A stretch of 23,746 nt of DNA from Bacillota bacterium (lineage in GTDB: Bacteria; Bacillota; Bacilli; Alicyclobacillales; SLC66). Under the pieces are notes generated by a model. It had not been told where the DNA came from and made no database searches. It was given only the letters and a program-made list of their open reading frames with translations. Shown piece by piece: positions 14,554-22,826 of the stretch. Both the position numbers and the translations under genes were made by a program. Within the stretch, counting starts at the first letter, position 1. Each line of letters starts with the position of its first letter. The stretch is taken from positions 1 to 23,746 of the forward strand of contig JAKACU010000022.1 in assembly GCA_021821185.1 (NCBI GenBank), read 5' to 3'.

Positions 14554-15564
14554 ATGGGAATTATCGGAGGGTCATTAAAAGTCATGCCATGGCAAGACAA
14601 GCCTGCTGGTTATGATGGTGTAATTTGGCGTCACAATAACAATCCTATTATTGATTGGAATCCGACGAAGCGGACCGCTCGTATATTTAACAGCGCTGTC
14701 GTGCCTTTTGGAGATGGCTACATGGGAGTATTTCGGGCTGATCATAAGGACGGCAAGGCGCGCTTGCATGTGGGCAGCAGTCAAGATGGTCTGACTTGGA
14801 ACATTGTAGATGAAGAAATCCAATGGAAAGATGAACGTGGCAACCCTTATCAGCCTTACTATGCTTATGACCCACGAGTCGTTTTGCTCGATGGTACCTA
14901 CTATATCGTGTGGTGTTCTGACTTTGGCGGTGCCTCTTTAGGATTTGGCAAAACCAAAGACTTTAAAGAATTTGTGCGACTTGAAAATCCTTTCATCCCT
15001 TTCAATCGCAATGGCGTTTTATTCCCAAGAAAAATTCATAGCAACTATGTGATGTTGAGCCGGCCAAGCGATAGCGGTCACACACCTTTTGGCGATATAT
15101 TTCTCAGCGAAAGCCCAGATCTTGTCTATTGGGGCAAACATCGTCGCGTGATGAAAAGTGGAGGATCCGGTTGGTGGCAAAGTACGAAGATTGGTGCTGG
15201 CGCAGTGCCTATCGAAACGACAGAAGGATGGTTACTGTTTTATCATGGCGTCACGACAACGTGCAATGGGCTTGTGTATAGTATGGGTGCTGCCATTTTA
15301 GACATTGATCATCCTTCTAAAGTATTGCACCGCACAAGGGAGTATCTACTTACACCAGAAAAACCTTATGAGACAACCGGATTTGTGCCTAACGTGGCCT
15401 TCCCGTGCGCAACCCTTTGTGACGCAGAGACTGGACGTATCGCAATTTATTATGGTGCTGCCGATACGTACGTGGCTGTGGCGTTTACGCAAGTTGATGA
15501 ATTGTTTTCTTACATTAAGAATAATTCCGAGCTTGTACCGGGCGATAGCGAAGACTTCCGATAA
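14554..15564 (+). CDS. GH130-family glycoside phosphorylase (mannoside type)
   Basis: A 336-residue cytoplasmic five-bladed beta-propeller enzyme. GH130 members split beta-mannosides with phosphate to give mannose 1-phosphate; some are hydrolases. Visible motifs are FRADHKDG at 60-67, YDPRV at 105-109 with the likely general acid Asp106, VLFPRKI and VMLSRP at 155-171, STKIGAGAVPI at 210-220, FYHGV at 229-233, and IYYGAADTYVAVA at 298-310. Basic residues at Arg170, Lys212 and His231 sit where phosphorylases contact phosphate, so I favour phosphorylase over hydrolase. The exact disaccharide cannot be told. ATG 14554 has GTGGAGGG upstream. No signal peptide is present. It is divergent from the opp operon and ends at a strong terminator. 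Confidence 0.82.
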   Translation: MGIIGGSLKVMPWQDKPAGYDGVIWRHNNNPIIDWNPTKRTARIFNSAVVPFGDGYMGVFRADHKDGKARLHVGSSQDGLTWNIVDEEIQWKDERGNPYQPYYAYDPRVVLLDGTYYIVWCSDFGGASLGFGKTKDFKEFVRLENPFIPFNRNGVLFPRKIHSNYVMLSRPSDSGHTPFGDIFLSESPDLVYWGKHRRVMKSGGSGWWQSTKIGAGAVPIETTEGWLLFYHGVTTTCNGLVYSMGAAILDIDHPSKVLHRTREYLLTPEKPYETTGFVPNVAFPCATLCDAETGRIAIYYGAADTYVAVAFTQVDELFSYIKNNSELVPGDSEDFR

Positions 15565-15590
15565 TCACTTTCAGCTTTATGTGTAGCCTT

Positions 15591-15633
15591 AAAAGCCGTA
15601 TGCGTCAGGTTATTTGGTTGCATACGGCTTTTT
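15591..15633. terminator. Bidirectional intrinsic terminator, GH130 / lipA
   Basis: AAAAGCCGTATGC (15591-15603) pairs perfectly with GCATACGGCTTTT (15620-15632), and a T-run follows on the plus strand. The A-run on the left arm gives a T-run on the minus strand too. It therefore can end both the GH130 gene and the convergent bkd-lipA operon, whose last stop is at 15654. Confidence 0.85.
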
Positions 15634-15653
15634 GCTCTGTATTGTATTGCGTC

Positions 15654-16574
15654 TTATGCCTGTTCTTCAACAAATTGTGTGGCCTGTTGCGCTTGTTCAT
15701 GCGCATGATAAGAACTCCTTACGAGTGGGCCACTTTCCACATGCCGAAAACCACGCGCTAAACCTTCTTTGCGAAGTTCGCAAAATTCTTCAGGCGTATA
15801 ATAGCGTTCGACGCGCAAATGCTTACGCGTCGGCTGTAGATACTGTCCTATCGTGAGAATTGTCACATCGCGACTACGTAAATCATCCATCGTTTCTAAA
15901 ATTTCCTCGTAAGATTCACCGACACCCACCATAATACTCGACTTCGTCGGCGTTGTTTTACTCATCTCACGAGCTTTTTGCAACAATTGCAACGATCGAT
16001 CATATTTTGCTTTTGAACGTACTTGATCCGAAAGTCTGCGCACAGTTTCTATGTTGTGGTTTAGAATATCAGGCTGCGCATCCATAACGATCTGCAAAGA
16101 TGCTTCACTCCCCATAAAGTCTGGAATGAGAACTTCTACTTTGCAATTTGCATCGCTCTCTCGAATCGCCGTAATGGTTTGAGCAAAAATAGACGCACCA
16201 CCATCTGCTAGGTCATCACGGGCTACTGACGTTACCACGACATGACGCAAACCCATTTGAACGACAGCCTGAGCTACCCGAGTGGGTTCTGCAAGATCAA
16301 GTTCTGTGGGCCTTCCTGATGTGACAGCACAAAATCGGCATGCCCGCGTGCAAACACTTCCTAAAATCATAAAAGTTGCCGTTCGATGTGCCCAGCACTC
16401 ATATAGATTAGGGCAGCGAGCTTCCTCACACACCGTGTGTAGCCCTTCTCGCCGCACCACCTGTTTGATTTCGCGAAACCCTTCTCCCGCCTGGAGCTGT
16501 ACCTTTAACCATTCCGGTCGCCGCAAAATACCTCGTGTCGAATTGTCTGATACGGTATTTTTCTCTTCTATCAT
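15654..16574 (-). CDS. lipA: Lipoyl synthase
   Basis: A radical SAM enzyme that inserts two sulfur atoms into octanoyl groups on E2 or GcvH proteins. In the 306-residue form the auxiliary cluster cysteines are Cys49, Cys54 and Cys60 ([12 protein letters not shown]). The radical SAM cluster is Cys75, Cys79 and Cys82 (CTRACRFC), and the C-terminal RSSYHA motif at 286-291 supplies the serine ligand of the auxiliary cluster. ATG 16574 (MIEEKN) has GAGGTGAGGTG upstream; the longer frame to 16637 adds unrelated residues and overlaps bkdB. It lies 40 bp after bkdB on the same strand, so it appears to be the last gene of the bkd operon and ends before a terminator. Confidence 0.95.
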   Translation of the reverse strand: MIEEKNTVSDNSTRGILRRPEWLKVQLQAGEGFREIKQVVRREGLHTVCEEARCPNLYECWAHRTATFMILGSVCTRACRFCAVTSGRPTELDLAEPTRVAQAVVQMGLRHVVVTSVARDDLADGGASIFAQTITAIRESDANCKVEVLIPDFMGSEASLQIVMDAQPDILNHNIETVRRLSDQVRSKAKYDRSLQLLQKAREMSKTTPTKSSIMVGVGESYEEILETMDDLRSRDVTILTIGQYLQPTRKHLRVERYYTPEEFCELRKEGLARGFRHVESGPLVRSSYHAHEQAQQATQFVEEQA

Positions 16575-16614
16575 AATGCACCTCACCTCGCTGATCTCAA
16601 ACCCATGGCTTTTC

Positions 16615-17850
16615 TCAATACAAACTGGTACTATCATCCATTGCTTCGAGTTTATCTTTGATATACCGCATGAACCGTCCAGTGACGAGTCCGTCTAATA
16701 CACGATGATCAATGCTGATGCATAAATTTACCATGGATCGAATAGCTAGGCAATCACTATTCACCACCACAGGCCTTCTCACAATCGATTCAACCGAGAC
16801 AATGGCTGCCTGCGGCGTATTAATGATGGGCATTGATTGGATAGACCCAAACGCACCTGTGTTATTGAGCGTAAATGTACCACCTTGAACGTCCGCTATA
16901 GTTAGTTTGTTTTGCCGAGCACGCGCAGCTAAGTTTGTTACAGCTGCGGCCAATCCAAATACACTCAAGCGATCCGCCTGGTGAATGACAGGAACAACCA
17001 AGGCATCTTCCGTTGCCACAGCGACAGACAGATTAACTTCCTTATGAAGGATAATATGGTCATCTGTCCAACTAGAATTGACCATAGGAAAAGCTTTTAA
17101 CGCTTCCACCACAGCTTTCATAAAGAACGGGAAGAAGGTTAGGTCAATTCCTTCCTTTTCTTTGAATGAGCACTTATTCATTTCTCGTAGCTTCACCATA
17201 TTCGTTACATCGACTTCTACCATCATCCACGCATGCGGAATATCCCGAGAGCTGTCGGTCATTCTCGTTGCAATGGTGCGACGAATAGGCGTAATCGTCA
17301 GCAATTGATCGTTTGCCTGTTGGTCATGGAAAGTGTGGCTTAAAGGTGCCTGTGGTTGCAACACCGTTGCTGGCCTTTTTTGAACACTTTGATCCACCAG
17401 TGGAGTCGATACAGCTAGTAAGATATCTTTTCTTGTCACGCGCCCACCAAGCCCGGTACCTGGCACGGATAGGGGATCAATATGGTGCATTGCTGCCAAT
17501 TGACGCACAGCCGGTGAGAATCGTTTGGTATTCTTTTGTGGTTTCAGCGCCGTTTCTTGACGATCCACGACAATTGAAGAAGCAGAAACAGATACTATAG
17601 AATCTGGAATTTTATCCACAGTTGTGATACGTGCAATGACGGTGCCAACAACCACGGTATGATTTTGTTCGACTAAAATCTCTGAAAGCACACCGTCAAC
17701 ATCAGAAGGGATCTCAGCCGTCACCTTATCGGTAACAACTTCAACAAGCGAATCGTATTTTTGCACAGGATCGCCCACTTGTTTTAGCCACTGTCCAAGT
17801 GTACCTTCAGTTACACTTTCTCCTAGCTTGGGCATTAATACGTCAACCAT
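16615..17850 (-). CDS. bkdB: Branched-chain 2-oxoacid dehydrogenase E2 (lipoamide acyltransferase)
   Basis: The core of the BCKDH complex, moving the acyl group from E1 to CoA. The 411-residue form has one lipoyl domain (1-80, lipoyl Lys42 in TDKVTAE), a linker, a peripheral-subunit-binding domain (about 110-145, [10 protein letters not shown] through [10 protein letters not shown]) and the catalytic domain (about 185-411) with the active-site HRVLDG (His382, Asp386). ATG 17850 has AAGGAG upstream; the longest frame to 17916 overlaps the previous gene and is unlikely. The gene follows bkdAB by 31 bp and precedes lipA, whose product makes its cofactor. Confidence 0.92.
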   Translation of the reverse strand: MVDVLMPKLGESVTEGTLGQWLKQVGDPVQKYDSLVEVVTDKVTAEIPSDVDGVLSEILVEQNHTVVVGTVIARITTVDKIPDSIVSVSASSIVVDRQETALKPQKNTKRFSPAVRQLAAMHHIDPLSVPGTGLGGRVTRKDILLAVSTPLVDQSVQKRPATVLQPQAPLSHTFHDQQANDQLLTITPIRRTIATRMTDSSRDIPHAWMMVEVDVTNMVKLREMNKCSFKEKEGIDLTFFPFFMKAVVEALKAFPMVNSSWTDDHIILHKEVNLSVAVATEDALVVPVIHQADRLSVFGLAAAVTNLAARARQNKLTIADVQGGTFTLNNTGAFGSIQSMPIINTPQAAIVSVESIVRRPVVVNSDCLAIRSMVNLCISIDHRVLDGLVTGRFMRYIKDKLEAMDDSTSLY

Positions 17851-17881
17851 GATCACATTCTCCTTAAAACCTAAATCCCGC

Positions 17882-18865
17882 TCAAAATGCCGCCAAAGTA
17901 CGCATCGCATCAGCAATTTTTGCTGGGTTTAGCATATAAAAACGTTCCATGGAAGCATTAAACGCCATCGCTGGAACATCTGGCCCACCAAGTCTTACAA
18001 TCGGGGCGTCAAGATCGAACAAGGCCTCCTCGGCAATGATTGCCGAGATCTCACCACCAACGCCACCCGTTTTGTTGTCCTCGTGAACTACGAGAACCTT
18101 TCCTGTTTTTCTAGCAGCGTCAACAATAGCATCCCTGTCAAGCGGTAAAATCGAACGCAAATCTAAAATATACGTTGAAATTCCCTGCTTTTCAAGTTCA
18201 TCAGCGGCTTGCATCGCATAATGAACCATCAAACCATAGGTGATCACGGTAATGTCCGTACCAACCCGCCTCACCGCTGCTTGTCCAATCGGTACAACGT
18301 GCTCCCCATCGGGAACATCATCACGAATCGAACGGTACATCCCCTTGTGTTCAAAAAACAAGACCGGGTCAGGGTCACGAATCGCTGCGGTCAGCAGCCC
18401 TTTAGCATCAGCCGCAGTTGATGGAATGACGACTTTTAAACCCGGGATATGATAAAACATCGCTTCTAAACTTTGCGAATGGTATAAAGCTCCATGTACA
18501 CCCCCGCCAAATGGTGCACGAATTACCATGGGGCATGTCCAATCATTGTTTGATCGATAGCGCATTTTCGCTGCTTCACTAATGATCTGATTGACAGCAG
18601 GTAAGATGAAGTCCACGAATTGAATCTCTGCAATGGGTTTTAGCCCCATCGCCGCAGCGCCTACAGCTACCCCCACAATACCAGATTCTGCAAGAGGAGT
18701 ATCCATGACACGTTGTTCACCAAACTCTTCGATCATACCTTGCGTTACACGAAAAACCCCACCACGCAAACCGATGTCTTCACCTAAGACAAACACCGAC
18801 GGATCCGAACGCATTTCTTGAACCATCGCGTCACGAATCGCATCAATATATAACTTGACCGTCAC
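17882..18865 (-). CDS. bkdAB: Branched-chain 2-oxoacid dehydrogenase E1 beta subunit
   Basis: A 327-residue subunit that with E1 alpha forms the thiamine-diphosphate decarboxylase. Landmarks are LGEDIGLRGGVFRVTQG near 27-43, the TPLAESGIVGVAVGAA stretch, IRAPFGGGVHGALYHSQSLEAMFYHIPGL near 115-143, and DPVLFFEHKGMYR near 166-178. The GVHGALYHSQSLEA motif fits branched-chain rather than pyruvate E1 beta. The start is GTG 18865 with GAGGAGG upstream. It follows bkdAA by 12 bp, so the two are surely co-transcribed. Confidence 0.92.
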   Translation of the reverse strand: MTVKLYIDAIRDAMVQEMRSDPSVFVLGEDIGLRGGVFRVTQGMIEEFGEQRVMDTPLAESGIVGVAVGAAAMGLKPIAEIQFVDFILPAVNQIISEAAKMRYRSNNDWTCPMVIRAPFGGGVHGALYHSQSLEAMFYHIPGLKVVIPSTAADAKGLLTAAIRDPDPVLFFEHKGMYRSIRDDVPDGEHVVPIGQAAVRRVGTDITVITYGLMVHYAMQAADELEKQGISTYILDLRSILPLDRDAIVDAARKTGKVLVVHEDNKTGGVGGEISAIIAEEALFDLDAPIVRLGGPDVPAMAFNASMERFYMLNPAKIADAMRTLAAF

Positions 18866-18877
18866 AACCGTTCCTCC

Positions 18878-19885
18878 TCAATTGGCGTACACATGCAAAA
18901 GTGTGCTTTCAGGCGACGGGTCAATCGCATTTTGGGCATACTCTGTCGCTTCATTGATCTGCTCCATCAACTTATCTTTGATAGCTGCTTCTCGTTCAGG
19001 CGTGAGAATACCTGCAGTTTGCAGGTATGTGCGAAAAACTGCAATGGCGTCATTGCGTCTAGCCTCGTCCACCTCTTCTTTTGTCCGGTACACACGATCA
19101 TCATCATCACTTGAGTGGGGCGTCAAACGGTACGTCATAGCCTCAATCAAGGTGGGACCTTGACCGCTTTTCGCACGCAACACAGCTTCTTTCATGACAC
19201 GATAAACTTCGAGTACATCATTACCATCAACGACAACGCCCGGAAAGCCATAACCAATCGCACGATCCGCTACATGCTCACAAGCTACTTGCTTTTGTAT
19301 AGGGACGGAAATGGCGTAGCGATTATTTTCACAAAAAAAGATAACGGGTAATTTGTGTACACCAGCAAAATTGCATCCTTCATGAAAATCGCCTTGGTTA
19401 CTTGAACCCTCGCCAAATGACACATATGTCACATAGGATTCTCCACGCATTTTAGCTGCCAGTGCCATACCAACGGCATGCGGTATTTGCGTAGAAACTG
19501 GACTTGAACCACTTAAAATGTGATGTCTCTTCGACCCATAATGACCCGGCATTTGCCGTCCGCCGCTGTTGGGATCTTCGGCTCTTGCAAACATGTGCAA
19601 AAACACATCGCGAGGCGTTTGACCAAAAGCAAGTACAACACCTAAATCACGATAATAAGGCGCAGCATAATCCACTGCTGGATCCATCGCAAATGCAGCG
19701 GCTACTTGCGGACCCTCCTGACCCTGACATGAAACCACAAATGGAATTTTCCCAGAACGATTGAGTAACCACATGCGTTCGTCCACCATTCGAGCTGACA
19801 GCATCAACTCATACATGCGCAATACCTGATCGTCGGTTAATCCAAGCTCTTGGTGTCGACTCAATAGCTTTGTATCTCCTTTCAT
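18878..19885 (-). CDS. bkdAA: Branched-chain 2-oxoacid dehydrogenase E1 alpha subunit
   Basis: A 335-residue subunit with the thiamine-diphosphate motif GEGSSNQGDFHEG beginning at 158 and the paired Asn at 187-188. The conserved loop RLTPHSSDDDD at 253-263 is the one phosphorylated in mitochondrial enzymes. It decarboxylates the 2-oxoacids of Val, Leu and Ile and loads the lipoyl arm of E2. ATG 19885 overlaps the lpdV TGA in ATGA and has GGGGGA upstream, so translation is coupled. An in-frame TTG at codon 8, with AAAGGAG eleven bases before it, is a possible second start. Confidence 0.92.
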   Translation of the reverse strand: MKGDTKLLSRHQELGLTDDQVLRMYELMLSARMVDERMWLLNRSGKIPFVVSCQGQEGPQVAAAFAMDPAVDYAAPYYRDLGVVLAFGQTPRDVFLHMFARAEDPNSGGRQMPGHYGSKRHHILSGSSPVSTQIPHAVGMALAAKMRGESYVTYVSFGEGSSNQGDFHEGCNFAGVHKLPVIFFCENNRYAISVPIQKQVACEHVADRAIGYGFPGVVVDGNDVLEVYRVMKEAVLRAKSGQGPTLIEAMTYRLTPHSSDDDDRVYRTKEEVDEARRNDAIAVFRTYLQTAGILTPEREAAIKDKLMEQINEATEYAQNAIDPSPESTLLHVYAN

Positions 19886-21300
19886 CCATGAATCCCCCGT
19901 TCATCTGCCATGAGAGCCGCTTCTCCCAACGCCTCTGAAAGTGTGGGATGGGGATGAATCATTTGCCCTAATTCCCACGGAGTAGCGTCCAGAAACGTAG
20001 CCAATGCCGCTTCAGAAATCAAATCAGTGACATGCGGCCCTACCATATGTACGCCAAGTAAATCATCCGTTAACTCATCAGCAATGATTTTTACGAATCC
20101 TTCAGGCTCTCCATACACTAGAGCCTTACCGTTTGCCCGAAAGGAAAACTTCGACGTCTTTACTTTCCTTCCCTGCTTATGTGCTTCATTTTCGGTGATG
20201 CCAACGCTAGCCACCTCTGGTCGACTATACGTACAGCGCGCAATAGACGAATAGTTGATCGGATCAGGCGCCAGTCCTGCAATAGCCTCCATCGCCACGA
20301 TACCTTCATGTGACGCAACATGCGCTAATTGCAATCCTCCAATCACATCACCAATTGCATAAATTGATTTTTCGGCAGTCTGCATCATGTCATTGACAAC
20401 AATCGCGCCATGTTCCACAACCACACCGGTGGCTTCCAGACCGATATTATCAGCATTCGCTGTACGGCCAATGGCCACCAAGATGAGGTCAACTTGAATC
20501 GTTTCACGTTGTTCGCCAATCACGATATCAATGTGCCGTTGATCATCTTTTTCGTTTGCCGACGATGGATCTACAGTAGTACTGGTAAGCACACGCACAT
20601 GACGTTTTTTTAGTGATCGAGTCAGTTCTAGCGAGACTTCTTCATCTTCTTGCGCCAAGATGCGCGGTAATGACTCAATCAACGTCACCTGAACCCCAAA
20701 ATCCGACATCATAGAGGCCCACTCTGTTCCAACAGCGCCTGCGCCAATAATCAAAAGAGAAGAAGGTAATTCGCTCAGTTCTAGGGCCTCTTGAGATGAA
20801 ATTACCCACGTCTTGTCAAAAGGAAGACCAGGCAACTCACGCGGGCGTGATCCAGTCGCTATCAATGTATGTCGCGGCGAAATAATTTCAGACTCACCAT
20901 CTAGATGTTCAACACGCACAGCACCAGAACTTGGCGAAAAAATTGATGGTCCCATGATGCGACCAAACCCATGGATCACGGTAATCTCATGCTTTTTCAT
21001 CAGAAATTGCACGCCCTTGTGCAACTGAGCAACCACTTGCTGTTTTCTCACCATGGCCTTTTGCAAATCAAATTGAACATCACTCGCCATAATGCCAAAA
21101 TCATTATTGCGCGTACTTACGAGGACTTCAGCCGAACGTAACAATGCTTTTGATGGAATGCATCCGTGATGAAGGCACGTGCCGCCTAATTTATCCGCTT
21201 CAACAACAGCAACCTTGAGGCCAAGCTGCGCTCCACGAATTGCAGCAACATAACCACCCGTACCACCACCCAATACAACCACATCATACGTCTCAGACAC
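19882..21300 (-). CDS. lpdV: Dihydrolipoamide dehydrogenase (E3) of the bkd complex
   Basis: The flavoprotein that reoxidises the lipoyl arm of E2 with NAD. The FAD fold starts at once (VVVLGGGTGGYVAAIRGAQLG). The redox disulfide is Cys42-Cys47 in GGTCLHHGCIPSKALL. A second Rossmann site lies near IIGAGAVGTEWASMM, and the C-terminal His-Glu pair is in HPHPTLSE (about 451 and 456). GTG 21300 is preferred over GTG 21306 because AGAGG then has a normal 7-9 base spacing; both give the same domain. It is first in the operon lpdV-bkdAA-bkdAB-bkdB-lipA, the same core order as in B. subtilis. Confidence 0.93.
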   Translation of the reverse strand: MSETYDVVVLGGGTGGYVAAIRGAQLGLKVAVVEADKLGGTCLHHGCIPSKALLRSAEVLVSTRNNDFGIMASDVQFDLQKAMVRKQQVVAQLHKGVQFLMKKHEITVIHGFGRIMGPSIFSPSSGAVRVEHLDGESEIISPRHTLIATGSRPRELPGLPFDKTWVISSQEALELSELPSSLLIIGAGAVGTEWASMMSDFGVQVTLIESLPRILAQEDEEVSLELTRSLKKRHVRVLTSTTVDPSSANEKDDQRHIDIVIGEQRETIQVDLILVAIGRTANADNIGLEATGVVVEHGAIVVNDMMQTAEKSIYAIGDVIGGLQLAHVASHEGIVAMEAIAGLAPDPINYSSIARCTYSRPEVASVGITENEAHKQGRKVKTSKFSFRANGKALVYGEPEGFVKIIADELTDDLLGVHMVGPHVTDLISEAALATFLDATPWELGQMIHPHPTLSEALGEAALMADERGIHG

Positions 21301-21375
21301 ATGCACACCTCTTTTTCACAGAATGACATTTACACCTATACCAAGATGATCTATCGTATCCTTTTCGCCTATCTC

Positions 21376-21404
21376 TTGAGTCCTATCACTTTCGGGCTTA
21401 TAGT
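21376..21404 (+). promoter_or_regulatory. Sigma-A promoter for the DUF2627 gene
   Basis: TTGAGT (21376-21381), a 17-base spacer and TATAGT (21399-21404) form a good sigma-A promoter. Transcription would start near 21411, about 23 bases before the ATG at 21434, with AAGGGGGTG in between. Confidence 0.6.
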
Positions 21405-21433
21405 AGAAACACAGGAAGTAAGGGGGTGCCAAA

Positions 21434-21673
21434 ATGCGCGCATTCATATCTTGGGCGATACTGATCGCGGTTTTTCTCATCGCTGGTGAAGGCATCAACC
21501 TTCTTCGAATTGGCCTCTTTAACGTTATGGCTGGTGTGCCTTCACAGCTTTGGAGATTCGTCCTTGGCATTTTACTTGCCGGACTTGGCACAGCGTTTTT
21601 AGGAGGCTTTATCTATTATCGTGCAAAAAAACGTGGGCAAGTCAAGCGCCCTGATTGGATGAAACAGCGATGA
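21434..21673 (+). CDS. DUF2627 small membrane protein (YqzF-like)
   Basis: A 79-residue protein with two predicted membrane helices (about 4-22 and 40-62) and a basic C-terminal tail (YYRAKKRGQVKRPDW). The pattern GINLLR, a central WRFVLGILLAGLG, then FLGGFIYYRAKKRG matches DUF2627 of Bacillales; B. subtilis YqzF lies beside the bkd genes too. The function is not known. AAGGGGGTG lies about 6 bases before ATG 21434, and a good promoter precedes it. It is divergent from lpdV. Its TGA abuts the stop of the opposing moaB gene with no base between them. Confidence 0.8.
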   Translation: MRAFISWAILIAVFLIAGEGINLLRIGLFNVMAGVPSQLWRFVLGILLAGLGTAFLGGFIYYRAKKRGQVKRPDWMKQR

Positions 21674-22186
21674 CTACTCATTGTCACCCGACTCATCGTG
21701 ATGAAAAACCTGACTTTGCAAGATGGTCAATGCATGCGGCAAGACATCTGCAATCGATGCTAATGAGTCAACGGCACCGTCAGGATTACCGGGAAGATTG
21801 ACGATCAATGTTTTATCCCGAACACCCACCATACCGCGTGACAAAAGAGAAAACCGCGTCTGTTGCAATCCCTGTCGACGTATTTCCTCGGCAAGTCCAG
21901 GCACTTCACGTTCTATCACAGATTGCGTCGCCTCAGGCGTCACATCCCGAAGTGAAAGTCCTGTGCCCCCAGTAGTTACGACAAGAGGTGCTCCATAGGC
22001 AACGAGATCACGCAACGTCGACGCGATCAGATCTCGTTCGTCTGGAACGATTGTCTGCGCGACGACGACAAAGCCGAGCTCCTGTAAAAAGAGAGCCAAG
22101 CGCGGACCAGATGCATCTTCGCGTTCACCATCATAGGCGCTGTCACTGACAATAACAATCGCCGCTTGCTTTACCACGTCCGGCAT
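21674..22186 (-). CDS. moaB: MogA/MoaB family molybdenum cofactor protein
   Basis: A protein of the molybdopterin adenylyltransferase fold that activates molybdopterin with ATP before metal insertion. In the 170-residue form the N-terminus has the family strand and IVIVSDSAYDGEREDASG. The nucleotide and pterin site TTGGTGLSLRDVTPEA lies at 71-86 with Asp81, and NLPGNPDGAV follows near 139-148. MoaB and MogA cannot be cleanly told apart here; Bacillota usually call this MoaB. ATG 22186 has GGAGGG about 6 bases upstream; the TTG at 22201 is within that ribosome site. The gene follows moaC by 18 bp in one operon. Confidence 0.88.
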   Translation of the reverse strand: MPDVVKQAAIVIVSDSAYDGEREDASGPRLALFLQELGFVVVAQTIVPDERDLIASTLRDLVAYGAPLVVTTGGTGLSLRDVTPEATQSVIEREVPGLAEEIRRQGLQQTRFSLLSRGMVGVRDKTLIVNLPGNPDGAVDSLASIADVLPHALTILQSQVFHHDESGDNE

Positions 22187-22204
22187 GTCGTCCCTCCTCA
22201 AAAA

Positions 22205-22702
22205 CTATTCTTGGCGCGTAAAGTGTCCACTTTTTCCACCATCTTTTTCAAGTAACCCAATAAAGGTAACGGTCATGGCTCGATCAATGGCTTTGCACAT
22301 ATCGTACACGGTCAATACCCCAATCGAAGCTGCCGTCATCGCCTCCATCTCAACACCAGTTTGTCCGGTCGTGCGCACGGTAACATCGAGCACCAAGGTA
22401 CATTCATCGGGAAAGGAAAACTCGACGTCAATTCCACTTATCAAGATCGGATGACACATCGGAATCACATCTTGCGTTTTCTTCGCGCCCATAACAGCCG
22501 CCACCTGCGCTACGGCGAGTACGTCGCCTTTAGCGATTGCGCCCGAACGTAACGTAATTAGCGTCGCTTTTAACATCGACATGACAGCGCGCGCTTTCGC
22601 TATGCGTACAGTCAATGGTTTATCGCTCACGTTGACCATATGTGCTCGGCCTGATGCATCTAAGTGCGTTAGACGTTGTACACGGTCACCTTCAAGATCC
22701 AC
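22205..22702 (-). CDS. moaC: Cyclic pyranopterin monophosphate synthase MoaC
   Basis: The second enzyme of molybdopterin synthesis, turning 3',8-cyclo-GTP into cyclic pyranopterin monophosphate. The 165-residue protein has KGDVLAVAQVAAVMGAK (catalytic-type Lys58), MCHP at 82-85, GVEMEAMTAASIGVLTVYDMCK at 116-137 with Asp134 and Lys137, and GKSGHF near the C-terminus. All are invariant family positions. The start is GTG 22702 behind AGGGGGA; the ATG just upstream is out of frame. It heads a moaC-moaB pair and is divergent from the moaD-moaE fusion. No moaA is in the window. Confidence 0.94.
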   Translation of the reverse strand: MDLEGDRVQRLTHLDASGRAHMVNVSDKPLTVRIAKARAVMSMLKATLITLRSGAIAKGDVLAVAQVAAVMGAKKTQDVIPMCHPILISGIDVEFSFPDECTLVLDVTVRTTGQTGVEMEAMTAASIGVLTVYDMCKAIDRAMTVTFIGLLEKDGGKSGHFTRQE

Positions 22703-22728
22703 AACATGTCCCCCTTCACCACGCCCTC

Positions 22729-22737
22729 AGTATACCA
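22729..22737 (-). promoter_or_regulatory. Extended -10 promoter for moaC-moaB
   Basis: On the minus strand TGGTATACT reads as TG-n-TATACT, an extended -10 element. No good -35 is seen, as often with this type. Transcription would begin near 22722, about 20 bases before the GTG start of moaC. Confidence 0.45.
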
Positions 22738-22826
22738 TGTACGCAATTGACTTGTGATCCATATCATCGCAATGAAGTGCAACTCACGTTATACTACAAT
22801 CACTATGAGGAAGTGAGGAAATATCG

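Noticed and set aside
16282..16698. 138-codon plus-strand frame over the lipA start
   Set aside because: Antisense to lipA and the end of bkdB, both certain; no ribosome site or family match.
21307..21433. Sigma-54 promoter upstream of lpdV, as in the B. subtilis bkd operon
   Set aside because: I looked for TGGCAC-N5-TTGC on the minus strand. A GTGCCA is present at 21425-21430 but the matching second box is not, so I do not claim it.
21316..21591. 91-codon minus-strand frame opposite the DUF2627 gene
   Set aside because: The plus strand has a promoter, ribosome site and a DUF2627 match; the minus frame has none.
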